Of a stretch of 64,000 nt of DNA, positions 36,076 to 48,169 are shown piece by piece. Made by a program: the position numbers and the translations under genes. Below the pieces are notes generated by a model. That model worked only from the letters and a program-made list of their open reading frames with translations. It was not told where the DNA came from and made no database searches. Position 1 is the first letter of the stretch. Each line of letters opens with the position of its first letter. The stretch spans positions 62,001 through 126,000 of the forward strand of contig JAENRU010000500.1 of NCBI GenBank assembly GCA_016647705.1, read 5' to 3'. The DNA comes from Eucommia ulmoides (Eukaryota > Streptophyta > Magnoliopsida > Garryales > Eucommiaceae).

Positions 36076-37314
36076 TTAAAAAAATGAATTAACAATAAAA
36101 GAAGAAAGTAAATTAATAATAAAAATAATATAAAAAAAAAAAAAAGAAAGAGAAAATTAACCAGATCTAGTTTCTTGATCTTAAGAGAGAGAGAGAAAGA
36201 GAGAGATTTAACCAAATCGAAATCAAATAAGGTGGGCCAGACGATTTGGTGGTGATCTCAATGTGCAAAGAGAGAGATGGGATTCCAGAGGTGGTTGTGG
36301 CCGGTGGTGATGGTTTGGGTTAGTTGTAGCCAGTGATTATGGTGGAGCCGAAGTAGAGGGAGTGAAAAAAATATAGATACAAAAATATATATAGGTAGAT
36401 GAATTAGGGGGGGGTGTTGTTTTTTTTAAAGAAAAAATATTTTAGGAACATCAATTTTAATTAATGGGTTTTCTTTATTTTTATTTTTTTTGCAAATAGC
36501 ATTTTGTCAAAGTTTTTCATGGACCTTTGTCCCATGTGAATTTATTTCTCCAATTATCTTCAATTAACATTAGAATTTCTTATTTCTCTATTGTTATTTT
36601 TTTTTGAAAATTATTTAACACACCCCAAAAATTTACAAGAATTTTATCTATGCAAAGAATAAAAATAAAAATAAAAATATACACTAAATTAAATTAGACA
36701 ATTTTCAATATCGTACGAGCAAAACTCTTGATATTTCACCTTTTATGTCTCTTTTTTTTTTTCGATTTTAAAATTTATGTTTATTGCAAACTAAATAATG
36801 TGCCTATATATATTGTTTCTAAGATATTTTTTATTTTATTTTTTTCTTCGTTTCTCTCAAGTTCTTTTTCAAAAAAGAATACTCAGTAAAATTCAAGTGA
36901 TTGATTTTATTGTTTGAAAATAAATGGTTTTCATGAGTATAAGTATTTATATTTAAAAAATAATAATTATGAAAATAAATATTTTTGAATTGACAAGAGA
37001 TGTCATTCAAATTTATCCATACTTATTTTCAACTATAAATGCATGATTGTCTCATTTTTAATGGTACTAACAAATAAAACTTAGAGCATCACTAAGAGGT
37101 AACAAAAATTAGTATTAAAAATTTAGTTTATTTATCTTATTTAGTATTTTAACTCTTCAAGTAATTATTTTTTAATTATTTATTTTTTGAAGTTTTTATT
37201 GTTTAACCCTTATTTAAGAGTTACTTTAGTAAAAAATCTTTTTAAACAGTTATGTCGTGATGCAGTCTTTTTGTGAAATATTGTTATTATTTAGTCTTTT
37301 GACCGTTGACCAAT
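36076..37314. other. AT-rich spacer
   Basis: No gene seen. Contains a GAGA tract (36184-36207), the GGTGGTTGTGGCCGG stretch and a long AT-rich run; matches 60091-61289. Confidence 0.5.
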
Positions 37315-38718
37315 TTAACAAAGAGACATTTATACCTTCTATAAATTAGAGCAACTATTTACAAACTCTAATCCTAATCCCACTTTAACCTCACCAGCTG
37401 CCTGCCACTTTCTCTCTAGCCCCCCTCTCTCTCTTTCTCTTTCTCCCGAGTGTAAAGTGAATGAATATGTGACTTCGCGTCAACGCCGAAGTCCCCTTGA
37501 ACGTCTATACAACACTTGGTCACATGAGTCTCGCCCCAACCTCACGGATTGTATACTTTCTAATACCCTCTCGGGTCATTAGATTGTCACGTTGTGTTTA
37601 AACCCTAGTCCAAATCCAGGATTACTTCTCCCGAGTGTCAAATCCTGTATTTTCAAAATCAACCCTAATTTCATAAAAAAACATATTAAGATTGTAATAA
37701 AACGGTAAACACAATCAGATAAACATGAACATCCATTAACAAAATATAGATTTATTCAAACAACGTTTTCATACACGAATCGCTCCCTAGACAATATATG
37801 TTTAGTTTTTCATGGCCATAACCATATATACAATAAAATACAAGCTAAACATATACAAAAATATCAACCAAACTAAGAAATAAAGAGAGAAACGAGGAGA
37901 CTGGCCATTATCCGAAGAACCGTCGCTAAAACCGCTCCGAGAACATTTTCTCTTCTTGGTTTTGTGATCTTCTCTTGGTTGATAGGCCTTGAAGCTCTCA
38001 AGACACTCCCAAAAACGTTTTTTTTTGCCTCTTTTTTTTTTTTCCGGGGGGGGGAGGGGGGGGGGGGGGGGGGGAGAGAAGAGATGATATTTATAAGATC
38101 CAAAATATTAACAAAATATCTTAAAATATCTAAACTGTCTACTGTCGGATCACTGCAGCGGTGGGGAAGTCGATGGCTTTCTGCCGGATGATCACTGCAG
38201 CGGTAGAGTTCTCTGCATTTTGACCACTGCAGTGGTGAAAATGCAGCAACTCTCTGTACTTTCACCGTTGCAGCGGTGGATGCATGTTTTGAACTTTTAT
38301 CTTTTTGCTCGTTTTCTCCATTGTTTTTTCACTGACTTGCTCGTTTATGGACTGTTTTTGTCTCTTTTCGCCCCAAACACCTAACTTATAACAAAACAAA
38401 TAAAAACGTATTAACACATATTAAAACGCTATAAAAATACTCGAAAACTACCAAAAGTGATTTAGGAATAAATAGATAAATTACACCTATCAATGACCCA
38501 CCACAAGCTCTAGCACACCGTGCCGATTCCGACTGGGGTCTCATGAAGGGACTCACCGCCTTGCCTGTTCAGGGTCTTTCTAGCTGGAGTTCTAAATTCT
38601 TCCAATTCTCCGATTTCGTCTTCAAACCTTGGGAAATGAAATCTGAAATCGAAAATTAGATTTCATCGGAATTCAAAAATCGAATTTAGATTGGATTTCG
38701 AAAAGTAGATTGGATTTC
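37315..38718. repeat. Unit repeat block with CCACTGCAGCGGTGG modules (copy 2)
   Basis: Copy of 5265-6620. Four palindromic modules lie between 38147 and 38280. A G tract (nine G, one A, nineteen G at 38046-38074) is the longest in the window. At about 38718 the sequence jumps to the part matching 7387, so the degenerate tandem repeats (6640-7380 in unit 1) are deleted here. A short direct repeat AAAAGTAGATTGGATTTCG lies at the jump. Confidence 0.55.
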
Positions 38719-38928
38719 GAAAAGTAGATTGGATTTATACCTATTTAAAGAATAAATAATTAATTACTCTTTTCTTTTTTTGGTAGTGCGTCTAGTGCAT
38801 ATAGGATAATAAATTATTATTTTTACCTTTGAAGTTTAGTGTAATTGTATTTTATTCCATAATTTTTTAATATTTACATATTACGCTCTCTTTTTTCGTG
38901 TTTTTTAATTGGTTTAACCTGCAGAAAC
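38719..38928. other. Left flank of the MULE, with target copy
   Basis: AT-rich, matches 7387-7585. The target-site copy CTGCAGAAAC is at 38919-38928. Confidence 0.6.
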
Positions 38929-39148
38929 GAGTTCTTAACCAAATAATTGTTTATTAAAAAAATAATTTTTGAAAACGGTATACTTTAAACTTATTTACGG
39001 GAGTGGTGTAAAACGCATTACCGAAATGCGTTTTTTCAAAAAACGCATTTTTAAAATGCGTGTTTAAACAGTGGATTTGAAAGTTAAAAACGCAATACCG
39101 ATTTGCGTTTTTAAAAAACGCAAATCGGTTTTGCGTTTCTTAAAGCCC
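38929..39148 (+). repeat. MULE left terminal inverted repeat
   Basis: Pairs with 45911-46131. It contains nested self-complementary modules (AAACGCATT...AATGCGTTTTTTC and AAATCGG flanked by TTGCGTTT), so each TIR alone can fold back. Confidence 0.85.
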
Positions 39149-39291
39149 AAAAAAAAAAAAAAAGTAAAAACGCAGAAGCTTTTTGCGTTTTTCAAAAAAA
39201 AAAAAAAAATTGTTTGAAAAACGCAGAAGCTTTCTGCGTTTTTCAAAAAAAAAAAATTGTTTGAAAAACGCAGAAGCTTTCTGCGTTTTTC

Positions 39292-39330
<39 letters not shown>

Positions 39331-39734
39331 GTTCGAAAAACGCATAAAGCTTCTGCGTTTTTAAAAAAAAAAAGATAAAAGAGAGTAACGGAACGATCAG
39401 TGCGTTCTTCGGCAGTGTGCAAATCCTGTTTTGAAAGCTTTTCTTCTTTCTTTTTCTTTTTTTTTTTTTTTTTTTTTTTTCTTCAAGAACGTTTTTTTTT
39501 TTTTTTTCGCCATTTTCCCACCATTTTCCTCATTCATATTTGGCTTAGAAGAACCATTTTTTGATTAGTATGAAATGATTCCAAAAAAAATACACTAATT
39601 GAAATTAAAATAAAATTACATGTGAATATATAATATATTTTTACAAATTTATAATACATGTCGTCATTGACTTTCTATGTACCACACCCCCTACGTCTGA
39701 TGTTTCTCCGTTGCCGCCGTAAAGGAAGTTGAAG
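39149..39734. other. MULE subterminal region with AAACGCAGAAGC palindromes
   Basis: Between the TIR and the PMD stop codon. Four copies of AAACGCAGAAGCTTTCTGCG or variants (39168-39362) are separated by long A-runs, followed by T-runs (39455-39505). No gene. Confidence 0.6.
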
Positions 39735-42070
39735 TTATTCGGTGTCCTCCGTCTGGAGATGATCAACTTGAGTAATGTGTCCCAAGTCCATAGTAGATGG
39801 ATATGTTGGTTCCTCCACGATGGGCAACAAATATTCATCATTTCGCTCCCATGGGACTGGTGACACGCGTCTTCCAATTCCTCTGGGTACACCATGTGTC
39901 ACATGAGGAACAGATACTGAGCTCGATGATGGAACATCCATCATCGGGGTGACAAATGTGTTACCCACTGACCATCCGGAACTGACGCCCAGTTCGGTAC
40001 CATAATCTGAAAAGAAATTATCCATCCCGTAGGTAGATGGTCCGGCACTGGCGTCGTCATCCAACGGCTGATCTCGCGTATCCAACGGCGGACTCGGCAT
40101 CAGGTGTCCCGAACTCGGCATCTGGTGTCCCGGACTCGGCATCTGGTGTCCCGGACTCGGCATCAGGTGTCCCGGACTCGACATCTGGTGTCCCGGACTA
40201 GGCATCTGGTGTGGCAACTGCCGACGATAGGCACGGGAACAAATGTCGCGCGATAAGTATGTAACCCGTTCAAAATCCTCTGGTTGTCTTGTTTCAATTG
40301 CAAGTTCACTCATTCGCATCAGGTTTGAAATATCGGGTTCCTGCAACATAAAGTTAATTACACCTAAGTAAATGAACATTATACAAAATAATAAATATAT
40401 GTTCTAATTAAATTATACCTCTATCGTCGGACGACCTCCTACTGCATGATAGCCGAAGTTTGGTCGGTAAGATGGGTTCACTATGAACCGCCTTGTGACT
40501 CCCCAATACCAAGACATGTAATCATCAAATACATCTGTACCAACCTGAAGGTTACTTAAATCTGGTGGTCGCCGGCTATCCCATGCTCATATATGTGCCC
40601 CGTGCACTATCGACCAGTCTGTGCCAAATTTTCCCCTTCGGCTATTGAAATGCATATCTTTATATGTGTCGCTCAGCCAGGGAATTCCTTGGCAAAAACC
40701 AAACTGTCGTAGTGTGCGATGGGGGTAATGATACTCTACAATTTTGTAGCATATCAGGGGCACAGACGCCATCCAAATTTCTTCGCCATCACGACAATAT
40801 TGTGGTAATTGGTTCAAGAGATCAGTTGGATACGGCATCCAAATAACCTTGCAAAGAACATACAAATAAATTAATTAAATAATAAATATAATCATATATA
40901 AAACATTAGTAACATCTTACGTAAATCTGTAACTGACCTCATAATCTTGTAGACGATCTAACTGATCACGATACACAATCAATACGTGCATCGGCTCGCT
41001 ATCTAAATTGAATGATACTTTCCAACTGTATGCAGCCATAAAAATTAATTATTACTACATGAAATGAAATATTTGAATTGCTTAAACATTTTATTATATA
41101 ATAACGTACCGAGACCCCCAAGGGGCGCCTGGGAACCTCATGTCCCTTATCTGTATGTCACCCATCCAATCGCCGGTAGTAGAGAGAGACACGTGCCGTA
41201 GTCTTGGGAGTCGTTCCCATGCCCAACACTGTAATAAAAATAAGGGCCCTGAAATTTTCTTCGTCTCCTTACGACTTCCCTTGCACAGCTCTCGATACAG
41301 TACCGCTAAAGTTGCACTGCCCCAACTATATTGATGCGACCCAGACATATCACGCAACAGTGGTAAGTACGCTAACTTAACCAAATTATTAGATTTATCA
41401 AGCATCAATATTGTCCCGATCAATATCAGGCAGTACGCCCTAGCGTAACACTGCATAATGTCCTCATCGGCGTCGGCGGGTACTTGATCGAAAGTGGACT
41501 GTAACCATTTCAGTTTCAGACAACCTCCTTTGATTTTGTCCTCCGGCGGTGCCTGACCAAGTAGGATTTGGCAAAGTTCCTGCCAACGTACGGTCGGTAA
41601 TGTGTCATCAGACCCGGTAACTGGTCGTCCGTTCACGGGCAGCCCAAATAACACTGCTACGTCTTGCAGTGTCACTGTCATCTCACCAATCGGCGGATGA
41701 AATGTATGCGTCTCTTGACGCCATCTCTCAACCAACGCCGTAATCAATGCGTGGTCTAACTGCTTTTTCTTTAACCGAAAGGCTCCATAAAGTCCGACGG
41801 CTTCTATTAATTGTACCACACGACCAGGTACATGGTTCGTCCATTCTCCTGGAAACCGTTCGGCTCCAGAGCAATCAAACCGAGAAGAATGCTGAAATAT
41901 AAATTAAAAGACAATTAATTTAAAAATTACTAAATAAAAAAAAAATTGAATAGACTGGGTAAATATTTTTTTAATATGACCTGCACTCCGCGTTCTTCCC
42001 AGACAGTCCCAGATCTGTGGTCTCTCTGCAAATAAAGCAACGACTGATCGACGGGACCAGGCTCAGCCAT
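39735..42070 (-). pseudogene. Plant mobile domain (PMD, MAIN/MAIL-like) protein gene, one internal stop
   Basis: Five exons with consensus splice sites: 42070-41981, 41891-41110, 41025-40938, 40847-40419 and 40340-39735; about 664 codons. Exon 1 starts MAEPGPVDQSLLYLQRDHRS. Exons 1-4 give the plant mobile domain, with HVPGRVVQLIEAVGLYGAF, the signature FHPPIGEMTVTLQDVAVLFG, LPVNGRPVTG, and VIWMPYPTDLL then WMASVPLICYKIVEYH at the start of exon 4. Arabidopsis MAIN and MAIL1/2 share this domain, and it is known to ride on plant transposons. Exon 5 has a Pro/Ser/His-rich tail with 21-bp tandem repeats. A TGA at 40589-40587 in exon 4 interrupts an otherwise intact frame (homology resumes with AWDSRR). 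The gene lies 199 bp downstream of the transposase gene, same strand. Possible role in genome maintenance or silencing interplay is inference. Confidence 0.85.
40096..40212 (-). repeat. 21-bp tandem repeat in PMD exon 5
   Basis: Between five and six copies of a 21-bp unit encoding seven residues of the form HQMPSPG, in frame, with few changes. A coding minisatellite in the low-complexity tail of the PMD protein. Confidence 0.85.
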
Positions 42071-42268
42071 AGCAGTAATAATCTGAAACTAAAATATGAA
42101 GTAGTAATATACGAAATATATTAAACGACAATATACTAAACGACAATATACTAAACAACAATATACTAAACGATAATATAATACAACACAATATACTAAA
42201 GTTGTTCCAACCATAAAGTAAATTAAAAATAAAAAATAAAAATTGTTGTCTCCATTACAATTGTTATC
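42071..42268. other. Spacer between MULE transposase and PMD genes
   Basis: About 200 bp AT-rich sequence with four ATATACTAAACRAYAATA repeats (42115-42200). It holds the 3' end of the transposase gene and presumably the PMD promoter. Confidence 0.5.
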
Positions 42269-44969
42269 TCATTGGGGTCGGGATGGACATGTTCGCCTAT
42301 CATGGCCAGTTTGAGAACACAACCCACACCGATTTGTCATTGTCCGCTGCGACACATCCATTTCGTTTCGAATGCGAGTGGATTTAGGTCGTCCGCGCTT
42401 CACAACTCGAAGTCTATTCTTGTTAGGAAGAAGGATCGGAAAGTTAACCATCGGCCAATAGTCCTCGTGAATGATCGGTTCAAATGATGACTCCCAAACT
42501 TTCATCAAGTTTGCTATTGTGTACTCATCAGCGATGTAGCGAAACGCATCTGTGCCACAATACTCCGTCACCGCAAGCATGTGTGAGCATGGATATCTGA
42601 AAGTCTTATATTTCCCATAAGTACAATCAGGGTTATCACCTAACGTAACTTTGTGTGTAACAATACCACCGGACAACGTCTTTCTCGTTTTCACGTGGTA
42701 ACGTGTATTCTCCCTATTATTAAATATATTTATAAATCAAATTAGATGATCAGTTAAAAAATATATATTACTAATTAATAAATTACAAGTTAGAAAACCT
42801 TACCGATTGAATATTTGGACGTCGTATGTTTTAGACTTCGCTTGGGATTTCTGAATTTTCTCAACAACATGTTTTACGTATCTCAAACCCATGCCCATAT
42901 CCTTTAGAGCTTCCTGTCGACCGAGATCAAAGTATTTGACCAACCTATAGAAAGTTATTGAAACGGCAGCTGTAATTGGGACATTCCTTGCACCTTTCAA
43001 ACAGTTGTTGAATACTTCGACATAATTGGTTGTCAACACGCCCCCAACGTTTACCATTATCGTGTGACCTGGTCCATTTATCTTTGGCTACGTTATCCAA
43101 CCATGTATATGCCCCCATTTTTATTTTCGCAATCTCTTCCATGATAGCGTTGTACTTTCGAACTTGTATTGCAGCACTCGCATTCCACGCAAGATCTTTT
43201 AGTTGTTGATTTTTAAAGATGTTATTAAAATTACTGCAAAGATGCCGCAAACAAAATCGATGATACCGAGCGGGCTCGTTCGGTTGATTAAGCCATAAAG
43301 TTCTTACTGCACTAAGAATGCCAGTCTGTCTGTCAGATATCAACGTGACCTCCGGCCGGTCTTTAACAATATGGCGCTTCAGCATCAAAATAAACCAGGA
43401 CCAACAGCGGTGGTCCTCCGTCGGTACCATCGCGAACGCCATAGGATAACACTTATTGGACGGTGTCATCCCAATAGCGATCAAGATCTTTCCTTCGTAC
43501 TTACCATACAGATGGGTCCCGTCAATCGTGAGGACAGGTCGACAATATCTCCATCCGACCACAGAAGGTTCGAATGCCCAAAAGACCATGTCGAATGTCG
43601 AATAACCAACTGCAGTAGTCGGAACAATACTCCATTCGACAATTGTCCCAGGATTAAAGTGCTGCAATGCCGACATGAATTTCGGCAACTTTCGATACGA
43701 TTCATCCCAATCGCCGAACAAGGTCTTGATGGCTTTAGATCTAGCCAACCAAGCCTTTCGGTAGGAGATAGTGAATCCTCGAGACTCTTTCACGGACGCA
43801 ACGATAACACCCATCTTCACTTCTGGATCCTCTTCGACCTGTCCAAGTATCATGTCAGAAATGACACCCGAATCCAAGTTTCCATGATCCAATGCCGTAT
43901 GATTATAGAAACACGTGTGTCGCCCGTTGTACTGCGTAATTTGAAACATTCCGTGACTCTGTTTTAGAGTCGCCCGCATCCGCCACCCACAACCATGCTT
44001 GCATTTAATCGACCAAATTTTCTGGTTTGTCTCTACCACACGATACTCTTTATTTTTCATAACATGATAATATTTCACGGCATTCTGAATATATTTCTTG
44101 TCCTTAAAGACCATGCCACAATTAAATTCGTCCATTTCCGGGGTCCAAAAATTCTTTCGCAACTTTGGCTCATACTTTGCCATATCATCATCATCACCCC
44201 ATTCCAACTGATTATAGAATGAAGGAACCTTGTGTAACGGTAATTGTTCACTCCCATCCATTGTCGGCTCGACATCCATATCTTCATCTTCATCTTCATC
44301 CCCACCATTCTCATCTTCCTCTAACGCAAAAGCACCATCTAACTCTGTTTGTTCAACATCGTGAAAACTATCGACTGTATTCGTCCCACCCTCCACATTC
44401 TCGTGCGGTGGAGCGGCAGAACTGGTGCCTGAATCATGATCAGTCACTATATGGGGATGATATTCTTCAGGAATGTAAGGCGACCGGTGAGTGTAACTAG
44501 ATTGAACAACTTGAGGGTCAAACATAGGAGATAACGTGGTAACATGAGGATTGGAATTTTGACTTAAAAATTGGGTAAAAAGACCAGGTTGAGAAGAAAA
44601 TATTGGAGCGTGATTAAAAGCTCGTTCTACCTCCACATACACCTCAACACCAAGTAGTGAAGGCACCCTAAGAGGTAATTGAAGCACATGGTCTAATGCC
44701 GCATCGTCACCGATTAAATACAACATATGTCTATAATTTCCAGGACCAATAGTAGCTATCGGCAACCTACATTGTAACTTTAAAGTTCCATCAACTCCAT
44801 CCTCGAAGATATATGGTCGTAACATCGCAATTAATTCGTTTAACGTAATCCCCCGACAAACATCCAACGATTTGACCGTAGACATACTATATGACACTCC
44901 AAACTCAGTTCCTTCCAATATCTTTCCACCCCAATACAAATATAATGTAACATTCTCCATTTCAAACAA
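42269..44969 (-). pseudogene. MULE (MURA-like) transposase, frameshifted
   Basis: Starts MFEMENV at 44969. Residues 1-105 form a PB1/ubiquitin-like N-terminal region; an acidic stretch lies at about 217-235. A MuDR-type DNA-binding region with the C-x3-C-W element (KCKHGCGW) is at about 275-355. The DDE transposase core runs from about 470, with Asp 483 in DGTHL and Asp 546 in SDRQ. At about 43036-43045 (GTTGGGGGCG) one extra base shifts the frame; homologous sequence continues in the next frame from NYVEVFNNCLKGAR to a donor at 42804. A 90-bp intron (42803-42714) leads to exon 2 (42713-42269) with a SWIM-type zinc finger (YPCSHM) and a zinc knuckle CGLCSQTGHDRRTC. It would bind the TIRs and cut DNA in the nucleus. 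The frameshift may be real or a sequencing error in a G-run. Confidence 0.9.
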
Positions 44970-45600
44970 CTACAATTTCACAAATCAAAATAAAACATGT
45001 AACGTATTATTATGATTATCAATTATATTACTAAAAAAAATTAAATTATCTAATCTACCTCATAAAAACCGAAATACTTATATATATATACACACACACA
45101 TACACACAAAATAAAACCAAAAAAATCGGAAAAAAAAAAAAAAAAACCGAAACCACTAAAAGAAAAAAATTGTTTTACATCTACAGATCTAGATTTACAT
45201 TACCAAAAAAGTTATTTTCAAATTATATAAATCTAGATCTACATTACGAAAAAACCGAAAAAAAAAATAAAAATTGGTTTACTCACCAAAATGAGACGAA
45301 CAGCCTTGAATGAGTTAGATCGGCGGCGAAAGAGTGGGTGACGGCGACGGAGGGCCGATATATCTACATTTTCGGAAAAAAAAATTAAAAAAAAATAACC
45401 GAACAAAAAAAAAAAATATATCGTGTACGTGTTACATACCCGACAGACGGCGAAAACGGCGACGGCGGCGGCGGCGGCGGCGGATCGGCTGCAGTTCCCT
45501 CCTCCTTCTTCTTCTTCTTCTTCTGTGTTTTTACCGTAGCAGTGAAAACGTGAAAACGGCAGTGACTAAGTGAGGAAGAAGAAGCTGTCGGTGGTGGGGT
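44970..45600. other. MULE 5' region upstream of transposase
   Basis: No gene. Contains A-runs, a CGG trinucleotide array (45461-45483), CTTCTT repeats (45500-45523), and AGATCTAGATTTACATTA repeats (45185-45250). Probable promoter and leader of the transposase gene. Confidence 0.5.
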
Positions 45601-46131
45601 TAGGGTAATTGAAAAACGCATAAGCGTTCTGCGTTTTTAAAAACGCAGAACACTTATGCGTTTTTCTTTTCCAGAGCCTTTTTTTTTTTTTTTTTTTTTG
45701 GTTTTAAGAAACGCAAAACCGATTTGTGTTTCTTAAAAAACGCAAATCGGTTTTGCGTTTTTCTTTTTTGATTTTCGCGTTTTTTTTTTTTTTTTTTTTT
45801 GGGCTTTAAGAAACGCAAAACCGATTTGCGTTTCTTAAAAAACGCAAATCGGTTTTGCGTTTTTCCTTTTTTATTTTCCGTTTTTAACTTTTTTTTTTTT
45901 TTTTTTTTTTGGGCCTTTGAAAAACGCAAAACCGATTTGCGTTTTTTAAAAACGCAAATCGGTATTGCGTTTTTAACCTTTCAAATCCACTATTTAAACA
46001 CGCATTTTGAAAATGCGTTTTTTGAAAAACGCATTTCGGTAATGCGTTTTACACCACTCCGATAAATAAGTTTGAAGTATACCGTTTTCAGAAATTATTT
46101 TTTTAATAAACAATTATTTGGTTAAGAACTC
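45601..46131 (-). repeat. MULE right subterminal palindromes and terminal inverted repeat
   Basis: 45911-46131 is the TIR matching 38929-39148. 45609-45905 holds three to four foldback modules of the type AAACGCAAATCGG...TTGCGTTT or AAACGCAGAA...CTTATGCGTTTT, separated by T-runs. Confidence 0.8.
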
Positions 46132-46141
46132 CTGTAGAAAC

Positions 46142-46984
46142 TAACTAATTTTTTGACAAGATATCCATGGGTCATGGCTAATTGTTTTGGTTAGTTAGCT
46201 ATCTATGAATTTCTTTTTATGGTGTAAAAAATTAAAATTAATATAAATCAAATAGTGGAGATAATCTGTTGTTAGTCCCTTTTAAAACTAATACTTGTAT
46301 ATTAATCCTTATGTACTCATATATTGCGCGAAGATGTAGAGAAAACTTGGTGAGTAAATTTGTATTATAGTAAATATTAGTTACATGTAACTAAAATTAG
46401 TTATAACTTAATAATTAACTATATTACATATATATGTGTAATATTAATTAGATGTATCTGTGTAATGTTCGATACACTTTGTTAGTGGAGATAATCTGTT
46501 GTTAGTCTCTTTTAAAACTAATACTTGTATATTAATCCCTTATGTACTCATTTATTGCGCGAAGATGTAGAGAGAACTTGGTGAGTAAATTTGTATTATA
46601 GTAAATATTAGTTACATGTAAGTAAAATTAGTTATAACTTAATAATTAACTATATTACATATATACGTGTAATATTAATTAGATGTATCTGTGTAATGTT
46701 CGATACATTTTACATGATATTACACACAGAAATTAGTTTAATATTTGTTACATGTATTTGTGTAATATTTGTTACATTTAACAATTTTTTACACTCAAAT
46801 TAGTTACATGTTACAAATTATAGTAATATTTGTTACATCTATCAAATTTTTTACACACAAATTAGTTACATGTGACCGCGCGAGTGCAGGAGCGTATATT
46901 GGGTCTTCCGCTTTTTTTTAATAAGCAGGACTAAAACATAAGTTGATTGCCCATGGAACTTTTTTAAAATTAAGGGTAAATTAA
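46142..46984. other. AT-rich spacer with local 230-bp duplication
   Basis: Matches 7586-8200. A 230-bp segment (46253-46482) is repeated in tandem at 46483-46712; unit 1 has it once. Includes TTACATGTAAC motifs. No gene. Confidence 0.6.
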
Positions 46985-48024
46985 GGCCCCGTTTGGTTAG
47001 TGTTTCCATTCCAACCCAACCCAAAAATTATGGGATTGATTTTCGGGAACGTGTTTGGCAATACAAAACTCAACTCAGCCCAAACAACTCAACCCAAAAA
47101 ACTGAACCTAGATGAGGGACATGTTGGGAATAAAAAAAAATATTAGAAGGTCCACTGATCCACTTTGGTTGAGCTCATTTTCTTTTTCCTATTAGTTCGT
47201 CCATTTTCTTTTCCGTTTCACATCTCCTCTTCCTTGTGTTCCTTGCCATCGCCTCCACTCGTTCCTACTCACCGCCGTGGCTCGTTCACGACCGTCGATC
47301 GGCCATCATCGTCTTCGTCAAAGCTCACCGTCGTCATGATTTCGATTGCTCACCAAGCTGGCCATCGTCGTCTTCATCAAAGCTCATCGTCATCGTGATT
47401 TCGATCGTTCACCAAGCCAGCCATCGTCATCTTCATCCAAGTCATCGTCGTCTTCGTTACTTGATTTAGGGTTGCAGATTTTGATTTCGTTACTTGATGT
47501 AGGGTTGCAGATCGATTTCGTTACTTGATTTGGGGTTCGATTTCCATTTCGATTTTGATTTAGATTTTCAATTTCGATTTCGTTACTTGATTTAGGGTTG
47601 CAGATCGATTTCGTTACTTAATTTAGGGTTTAATTTCCATTTCGATTTTCATGTCGATTTTCAATTTCGATTTCATTGCTCAAATCGATTTAGGGTTCGA
47701 TTCTTGATTTTGGTTTAGGGTTCGTTCTTGATTTTGGTTTAGGGTTCGTTCTTGATTTGGGAGTTTGGTTGAATTTCATAAAATAAATTCTAGAGTTGGT
47801 TCTTGATTTTTGGATTTTGGTTGAATTTGGGGATTTGGTTGAATCAATTCTAGAGTTGATTCATGAAATCAATTATAGGATAATATCGTTATCAAACGTG
47901 ATTCTATTCCCAGTACAAAATAAATTCGTCACTAGCAAACGCAATTATGTTTCCAATAGGAAACAAAATTCTCAATTCATCCCAGTTGGGTTGAGAAAAG
48001 TGGGAACACTAACCAAACGCCACC
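46985..48024. mobile_element. Non-autonomous PIF/Harbinger-like element (copy 2)
   Basis: GGCCCCGTTTGGTTAGTG...CACTAACCAAACGCCACC with TTA next to each end (46981-46984 side and 48025-48027). Paralogous to 8201-9310 with the same GATTTAGGGTT-type internal repeats. Confidence 0.55.
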
Positions 48025-48169
48025 TTAGTTTTTCCATTCCAACCCAAGTCAATCCAACCCAAAAATTTTGGGATTGATTATCGGGAACGTCTTTGGCAAC
48101 TCAAAACTCAATCCAACCGAACCTAAAAAATGAGAATTGATTCCCAAAATCTTAAAGAAATGAGACGAT
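48025..48169. repeat. Second partial left end of the PIF-like element (copy 2)
   Basis: As at 9311-9449: a further copy of the left-end sequence follows the right end. Confidence 0.45.

Larger units (their letters stand above)
38929..46131. mobile_element. Mutator-like element (MULE) carrying transposase and PMD gene, 7.2 kb
   Basis: Terminal inverted repeats of about 220 bp, starting GAGTTCTTAACCAAATAATT (38929-39148, and inverted 45911-46131). A 10-bp target duplication CTGCAGAAAC / CTGTAGAAAC lies at 38919-38928 and 46132-46141. The same site is empty at 7576-7585 and 63970-63979. Both genes are on the minus strand: transposase (44969-42269), then a plant mobile domain gene (42070-39735). 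One is frameshifted and one has a stop, so this copy is probably not autonomous now, but the damage is light and the TIRs are very similar. Confidence 0.9.

Noticed and set aside
43371..43967. 198-codon plus-strand frame inside the MULE
   Set aside because: It is antisense to the transposase core, which has clear homology on the minus strand.
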